Shown piece by piece: positions 35,446 to 39,933 of a DNA stretch of 39,933 nt. Below the pieces are notes generated by a model. It made no database searches. It saw nothing but the letters and a program-made list of their open reading frames with translations, and was not told the DNA's origin. The translations under genes were made by a program, and so were the position numbers. The DNA is from Bacteroidota bacterium (GTDB taxonomy: Bacteria > Bacteroidota > Bacteroidia > Chitinophagales > Saprospiraceae). Where the stretch lies: assembly GCA_024642705.1 (NCBI GenBank), contig JAHEAQ010000013.1, forward strand, positions 39,947 to 79,879, written 5' to 3'. Position 1 is the first letter of the stretch, and each line of letters opens with the position of its first letter.

Positions 35446-36750
35446 ATGAGACAAAATTTAATAAGTGAAGGAGCAAGAGAACTCCAATATGAAATTCGCG
35501 GTATAGTTAAAAAGGCTGAAGAAATTGAAAGGCTTGGAATTGAAGTTTTTAGAGAAAACATTGGAGATCCAATTGCGAAAAACCATAAAATGCCCGAGTG
35601 GATAAAATCTATCCTTAAAAATTTGATGGATAACGATGACACTTACGGATATTGTCATTCTAAAGGTGTTTTAGAAACTAGAGAATATTTAGCTGCTAAA
35701 AACAATGCAAAAAAGGGTGCTCAAATTAATGCAGAGGATATCATTTTTTTTAATGGATTAGGTGACGCAATATCTAAAGTTTACCAATATCTAGTGCCTA
35801 CTTCTAGAGTAATTGGCCCTTCTCCTGCCTATTCTACACATTCATCTTCTGAAGCGGCACATGCCAATCATCAACCAATAACTTATAATTTAGATCCAGA
35901 TAATGGATGGCTTCCAGATCTTGAAGATTTGCGAATGAAGATCAAATACAACCCAAATATTGTTGGATTGCTGATCATCAATCCAGATAACCCAACAGGG
36001 ATGGTTTATCCAGAAGAAGTTTTACAACAAATGGTTTCCATTGCAAAAGAATTTGATTTGTTTGTTCTCGCTGATGAAATTTATATTAATATTCTGTACA
36101 ATGGAGCAATTTCTAAAAGTATTGCTGAAATAATTGGTGACGTTCCAGCTATTTCAATGAAAGGGATTTCAAAAGAATTTCCTTGGCCAGGATCAAGATG
36201 TGGATGGGTAGAATTTTATAATCGAGGGAAAGATCCTGAATTTCAAAGATTGTGTAAAGCTTTAGAAGATGCCAAAATGATTGAAGTTTGCTCTACAAAA
36301 CTTCCTCAACTTTCAATTCCTTTAATAATGGAACATCCTAACTATGCGCCATATAGGAAAGTTGTGAATAATAGGATAGGAGAAAGAAGCAAAATAATTT
36401 CTGAAATTTTAACAGGAGTGAAAGGGATTCGGTTTAACCCAACTTATGGGGCTTTCTATAATACCATCATTTTTGAAAATGGAGTTTTGAATAAAAATCA
36501 ATATTTAGAATCATCAAATCCAGAAATTAACAAGATTAAAAATTCGTGGTTGGTTGATGGGATGCAACTAGATAAAAGGTTCGTTTACAATTTATTGGCT
36601 GTGAAGGGGATATGTGTAGTTCCTGTTTCTTCCTTTTGTTCCTCATTACTTGGTTTCAGAGTTACTTTGTTAGAAGAAGATGAAAAAAGACTTAAATATA
36701 TCTTTAACGAAATTAAAGATGGAATTAATGAATATTTGACATCAGCTTGA
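35446..36750 (+). CDS. Class I/II PLP-dependent aminotransferase
   Basis: A 434-residue fold-type I aminotransferase, cytoplasmic. The PLP environment is clear: Asn182 in NPDNPTGMV, Asp210 and Tyr213 in LADEIYIN, Lys243 (Schiff base) in KGISKEF and Arg251 in PGSRCGW. The order and spacing are those of aspartate/alanine-type enzymes of subgroup I. The Lys segment SMKGISKEFPWPGSRCGW is characteristic of the alanine/aspartate-like branch used by many Bacteroidota, but the amino donor cannot be settled. The next gene, ppk1, is convergent with only 16 bases between, and the permease is divergent 142 bases to the left. Confidence 0.9.
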   Translation: MRQNLISEGARELQYEIRGIVKKAEEIERLGIEVFRENIGDPIAKNHKMPEWIKSILKNLMDNDDTYGYCHSKGVLETREYLAAKNNAKKGAQINAEDIIFFNGLGDAISKVYQYLVPTSRVIGPSPAYSTHSSSEAAHANHQPITYNLDPDNGWLPDLEDLRMKIKYNPNIVGLLIINPDNPTGMVYPEEVLQQMVSIAKEFDLFVLADEIYINILYNGAISKSIAEIIGDVPAISMKGISKEFPWPGSRCGWVEFYNRGKDPEFQRLCKALEDAKMIEVCSTKLPQLSIPLIMEHPNYAPYRKVVNNRIGERSKIISEILTGVKGIRFNPTYGAFYNTIIFENGVLNKNQYLESSNPEINKIKNSWLVDGMQLDKRFVYNLLAVKGICVVPVSSFCSSLLGFRVTLLEEDEKRLKYIFNEIKDGINEYLTSA

Positions 36751-36766
36751 AGTTAATATTTATGGA

Positions 36767-38866
36767 TTAATTAGAATCGATTAAATCTTCTTCATTAGGG
36801 TCGGAATATTTTTCTTTTAATCTTTTCATATAATAATAAGTTTCAGTCTGAGACCTAATTGCAAGATCATTGATATTGGTTCTATAAGTATTGTTTTCTT
36901 TGTAATGTATTTTCCTTGCTTTCACATTGTCATTGAGCTGTATCCTAATCAAATCCAAAATTACATCGCGACAAACACTGTCATAGATTGGAACAACAGT
37001 TTCAATTCTATAATCAAGGTTTCTTGTCATCCAATCTGCGGAAGAAATAAATATATCCCGCTTGCCTTTATTGTAAAAAATAAAAATCCGAGCATGTTCT
37101 AAGAATCGATCAACAATACTAATAGCTTCAATATTTTCACTCAAACCTGGAATACCTGGAAGTAAAGAACAAATGCCTCTAATGATAAGTTTGATTTCAA
37201 CTCCAGCTTTTGAGGCAGCATAGAGTTGGTTAATCATTTCTTGATCCTGTAAACTATTCATTTTCAATAATATCATGCCTTTTTTACCAGATTTTGCATT
37301 CGAAATTTCTTTTTTTATCAAAGAAATTAATTTTTCTTTCATTCCAAATTTTCCAACTAGAAGATGCTCAAATGATTGAGTTGGCATTTTTTGGGTTTCT
37401 AGAAATGAAAACAATCGAGTTACTTCATTTGTGATTCTTTGATCTTTTGTGAATATGCTTATATCGGAGTAGATTTTTGCAGTGTCTTCATGAAAATTAC
37501 CTGTGCTCATGTAAGCATAAATATTAGGTTTGTTATCCTCCATTCGTCTTACAATAGTCATTTTTGCATGCACTTTAATGCCTGGAATACTGTAGTGTAC
37601 ATTTACTCCAGCTTGCTCCAGTCTTTCGCCCCAGATCAAGTTAGCTTCTTCATCGAATCTTGCCTTGACTTCTATAAACGCACTCACATGTTTTCCTAAT
37701 CTTACAGCTTCTATTAAGGCATTCATTATCCTTGATACTTTGGCAACTCGATATTGGACAATTTTGATATGTGTTACATCGGGATCTTTTGCTGCTTGCT
37801 CAAAAAATTGAATTACAGATTCGTAAGATTGATAAGGAACATGCAGGATGTGGTCTTTTTCAGTAATCTTATCAAAAAGATTTTGATTTTCTAATTCATC
37901 ATAAGGAAGTGCTGGAAATGGAATATTAGAAAGTTGATTGGATCCAAATCTAGGAAATTTGAAAAAATCAAAATTATTGTGGTATCGACCTTCTGGTAAA
38001 AGGTCTATTTCACTTAAATCAAAAACTTTCATCAGATATTTGAGAAATGATTTATTCATATCTCTGTCATATACCAATCGAGAGGCAGGACCTACTTGCC
38101 TTTTATTTAATGACTTTTTAATTTTCATTATTAGATCGCCAGAATATTCATCATCAATATACAATTCAGCGTCTCTGGTTAATTTAATAGAATATGTATC
38201 GATAATTTCATAACCTGGAAAAATCCATTTTACAGAATGCCTTACTATATCGTCGAGTAATATAAGTTCATGAATATTTTCTTCACTAGATGGAAGAAGA
38301 ACAAACCTGTCCATCTGATCTGATGGAATTTTTACAATAGCATAATTATTTCTATCTTTTGTCTTATCTTTTAAATGGATGGCGAGGTACAAAGATCCAT
38401 TCGTTAAAAAAGGTTTTATTTTGTCTTCAACCAATAATACGGGCTGAACAAAGGGCTGTAAATTTTCATTAAAAAAATCCTCCACATATATTTTTTGTTC
38501 TTGATTAAGATCTAATCGTCGGAGTATTTTTATGCCATATTGGTTCAGTTCTTTAATAAATTGTTTTTCAAATATTTTGCTAATTTCTTCTTGCTGGCTG
38601 TTTACCTTAGCCAGGATTTTGTTCAAAATTTCTTCTGGTGTGATATCCAATTCCTTTTGGGTTTTTTTACCAGCCCTCATCAAATTACGATGATTTGCAA
38701 CTCTAACTCTGAAGAATTCATCAAGATTGGAAGAGTAAATTGCCATAAATTTGATTCTTTCAAATAAAGGGTTAGAAGGATCTTTAGCCTCTTGCAAAAC
38801 CCTATAGTTAAAATCTAACCAAGATAAGTCTCTGTGAATTGTTATATTTTCTTTGATGTCTGCCAT
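36767..38866 (-). CDS. ppk1: Polyphosphate kinase 1
   Basis: A 699-residue cytoplasmic or membrane-associated kinase that makes polyphosphate from ATP and can run in reverse. Domains follow the family order: N-terminal (HRDLSWLDFNYRVLQEA, 11-27), head, and two phospholipase D-like C-terminal domains. The autophosphorylated His433 is in GIKVHAKM and the second essential His591 in LEHARIFIFYN, matching His435 and His592 of the E. coli enzyme. Length is typical. It begins 2 bases after the DUF72 stop on the same strand, implying co-transcription. Confidence 0.95.
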   Translation of the reverse strand: MADIKENITIHRDLSWLDFNYRVLQEAKDPSNPLFERIKFMAIYSSNLDEFFRVRVANHRNLMRAGKKTQKELDITPEEILNKILAKVNSQQEEISKIFEKQFIKELNQYGIKILRRLDLNQEQKIYVEDFFNENLQPFVQPVLLVEDKIKPFLTNGSLYLAIHLKDKTKDRNNYAIVKIPSDQMDRFVLLPSSEENIHELILLDDIVRHSVKWIFPGYEIIDTYSIKLTRDAELYIDDEYSGDLIMKIKKSLNKRQVGPASRLVYDRDMNKSFLKYLMKVFDLSEIDLLPEGRYHNNFDFFKFPRFGSNQLSNIPFPALPYDELENQNLFDKITEKDHILHVPYQSYESVIQFFEQAAKDPDVTHIKIVQYRVAKVSRIMNALIEAVRLGKHVSAFIEVKARFDEEANLIWGERLEQAGVNVHYSIPGIKVHAKMTIVRRMEDNKPNIYAYMSTGNFHEDTAKIYSDISIFTKDQRITNEVTRLFSFLETQKMPTQSFEHLLVGKFGMKEKLISLIKKEISNAKSGKKGMILLKMNSLQDQEMINQLYAASKAGVEIKLIIRGICSLLPGIPGLSENIEAISIVDRFLEHARIFIFYNKGKRDIFISSADWMTRNLDYRIETVVPIYDSVCRDVILDLIRIQLNDNVKARKIHYKENNTYRTNINDLAIRSQTETYYYMKRLKEKYSDPNEEDLIDSN

Positions 38867-38868
38867 AA

Positions 38869-39777
38869 TTATGAGAACAAATTTGGGGACTCTTTTATTA
38901 TTTTGGGCCCTCTGTGACCAATATATTGAAAATTTTCCAACTCCATGCTCAAGAATTCAGCAATTTCAGGTGTTTTTTCATTTTCAGGTTCATGAACCAT
39001 GAAATATAATGTGTCAACACCTTTAGATGTCCAAAATGCTATTCGTTCAGTCCATTGTTTAATTCGTTCATAATCAGTATGATGAAGACCATTACCTACC
39101 CATCTTATAAAGACTTTATTACTATTTACTACCATATGCAAAAGGTCCCTTCTTCCTGCGACATCGGTTATTAAAGGAACACAATTGTGTTTGGTTAATA
39201 ATTCAATATATTTTTCAAAATAAAATTTATTTTGGTGAATTTCTTCATCTCTTAATTCTATGGCTAATCCTAATTCTTGTGGCCAAAATTTCAGGAAAGA
39301 TTCTAAATATGGAAGATTACCATATTTGAAATAAGGTGGTAATTGAATAAAACAATAACCTAGTTTTTCTTCTAATTTAGAAATTTGTACAATAAATTCA
39401 TTCACCAATGTCTTATTTGAAATCATGTCATTTCTGTGAGAAATGGCTTGCAAAATTTTTGGACAAAATTTAAAATCTTTAGGCGTGCTTTCTTTCCATG
39501 AAATTATTGATTTATCGGAAGGCGTTCTATAATGAGTGGCGTTCAATTCAATGCTGTTGAATTGTGAAGAATAATGTAGTAGAAAATCAGCTTTTTTGGT
39601 TTTTTGGGGAAATATTACTCCTTTCCAATTTTCATTTATCCAAGAAGTGGCGCCAGAATATACAGTGGAAGTTCCTGCTTTATTTTTTATAGTACTAAAA
39701 AATTGCTCATTTATAAAGTTATCTCTAGGAAGATTAAAATCAACGTTTTCAATATTTTCTAATTTTCCAAATTTCAT
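38869..39777 (-). CDS. DUF72 family protein (YecE-like)
   Basis: A 302-residue DUF72 TIM-barrel protein. Landmarks are SGATSWINENWKGVIFPQKT, YSSQFNSIELNATHYRTPS, FKFCPKILQAISH, FIQLPPYF and AIELRD, and the C-terminal YFMVHEPENEKTPEIAEFL. The N-terminus carries about 37 residues of extra leader before the core compared with short homologues. The biochemical role of DUF72 is not established. It starts 9 bases after the stop of the outer-membrane receptor fragment and ends 2 bases before ppk1, so receptor, DUF72 and ppk1 may share a transcript. Confidence 0.85.
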   Translation of the reverse strand: MKFGKLENIENVDFNLPRDNFINEQFFSTIKNKAGTSTVYSGATSWINENWKGVIFPQKTKKADFLLHYSSQFNSIELNATHYRTPSDKSIISWKESTPKDFKFCPKILQAISHRNDMISNKTLVNEFIVQISKLEEKLGYCFIQLPPYFKYGNLPYLESFLKFWPQELGLAIELRDEEIHQNKFYFEKYIELLTKHNCVPLITDVAGRRDLLHMVVNSNKVFIRWVGNGLHHTDYERIKQWTERIAFWTSKGVDTLYFMVHEPENEKTPEIAEFLSMELENFQYIGHRGPKIIKESPNLFS

Positions 39778-39786
39778 TATTTATTT

Positions 39787-39933
39787 TTAGAACAGTTTAA
39801 AAGTTGTTCCTATCACAATCCATCTTCCGGGCATTTCTACAAAATTAGTTTCCTTGTATTTTACATTCATCAAATTATTAATGTCTAAAAAGAAATCCAT
39901 TGTCTTTATTGTAGAACGAAGTCTTAAATCTAA
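39787..39933 (-). CDS. C-terminus of an outer-membrane TonB-dependent receptor-like barrel (5' truncated by window edge)
   Basis: The minus-strand frame is open from the right edge to a TAA at 39787-39789, giving the last 48 residues of a larger protein. It contains LDINNLMNVKYKE, the typical penultimate hairpin of TonB-dependent receptors, then GRWIVIGTTFKLF. The final strand ending in Phe is a BAM-recognised barrel signal. I infer a TonB-dependent receptor of unknown substrate; only the end is visible. It probably leads the operon with DUF72 and ppk1. Confidence 0.7.
   Translation of the reverse strand, partial: LDLRLRSTIKTMDFFLDINNLMNVKYKETNFVEMPGRWIVIGTTFKLF

Noticed and set aside
1-39933. 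tRNA, rRNA, CRISPR, insertion sequence or prophage
   Set aside because: No cloverleaf-like sequence, rRNA block, regularly spaced repeats, transposase or integrase motifs were seen. A covariance-model scan was not possible here.

Overview
The window reads as chromosomal DNA of a low-GC member of the Bacteroidota (roughly one third G+C by eye). The signs are a C-terminal type IX secretion sorting domain on one protein, many lipoproteins and Sec or Tat signal peptides, a SusC/TonB-type outer-membrane barrel end at the right edge, Bacteroidota-type families such as the DUF5916 protein, and A-rich leaders in place of strong Shine-Dalgarno sequences. The genus cannot be fixed from this window. I see no rRNA, tRNA, insertion sequence, prophage or CRISPR array. 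Genes are densely packed on both strands.

Left part (1-12.9 kb): the 3' end of a DUF1579-like gene; a leftward pair encoding a large Asp-box (BNR) propeller protein and an S9 prolyl-oligopeptidase-type peptidase; two paralogous membrane acyltransferases of the HGSNAT/DUF5009 type flanking a Tat-exported sugar-isomerase-like TIM barrel; a small Cys-rich lipoprotein; a CBM9-like secreted protein; and a penicillin-acylase family Ntn hydrolase.

Middle (12.9-18.9 kb): an amidase lipoprotein that lacks an ATG start; a translationally coupled pair of a DUF1611 protein (DgcN-like) and an enolase-superfamily dipeptide/N-acyl amino acid epimerase (DgcA-like); then an ammonium transporter followed by a divergent P-II protein. 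Together with the acylase, these genes suggest that N-acyl amino acids, amides or D-amino acid peptides are hydrolysed, epimerised and used as nitrogen. That is an inference from proximity and family roles. A strong 16-bp hairpin lies upstream of the transporter.

18.9-26.9 kb: a leftward pair of a 5'-nucleotidase-like lipoprotein and a T9SS-exported CotH-type kinase with a lamin-tail domain, then the complete oxidative pentose phosphate branch (zwf-pgl leftward, gnd divergent).

27.0-36.8 kb: a DUF5916 outer-membrane protein followed by a lipoprotein fusing a YVTN/YncE propeller to a phosphoesterase domain; a leftward operon of APC amino-acid permease, exported metal-dependent amidohydrolase and Tat-exported cupin; and a class I/II aminotransferase.

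36.8-39.9 kb: polyphosphate kinase (ppk1) packed against a DUF72 gene and the C-terminus of an outer-membrane receptor. The overall theme is peptide and amino-acid scavenging by a heterotroph with a rich exported proteome, with central housekeeping genes interspersed.
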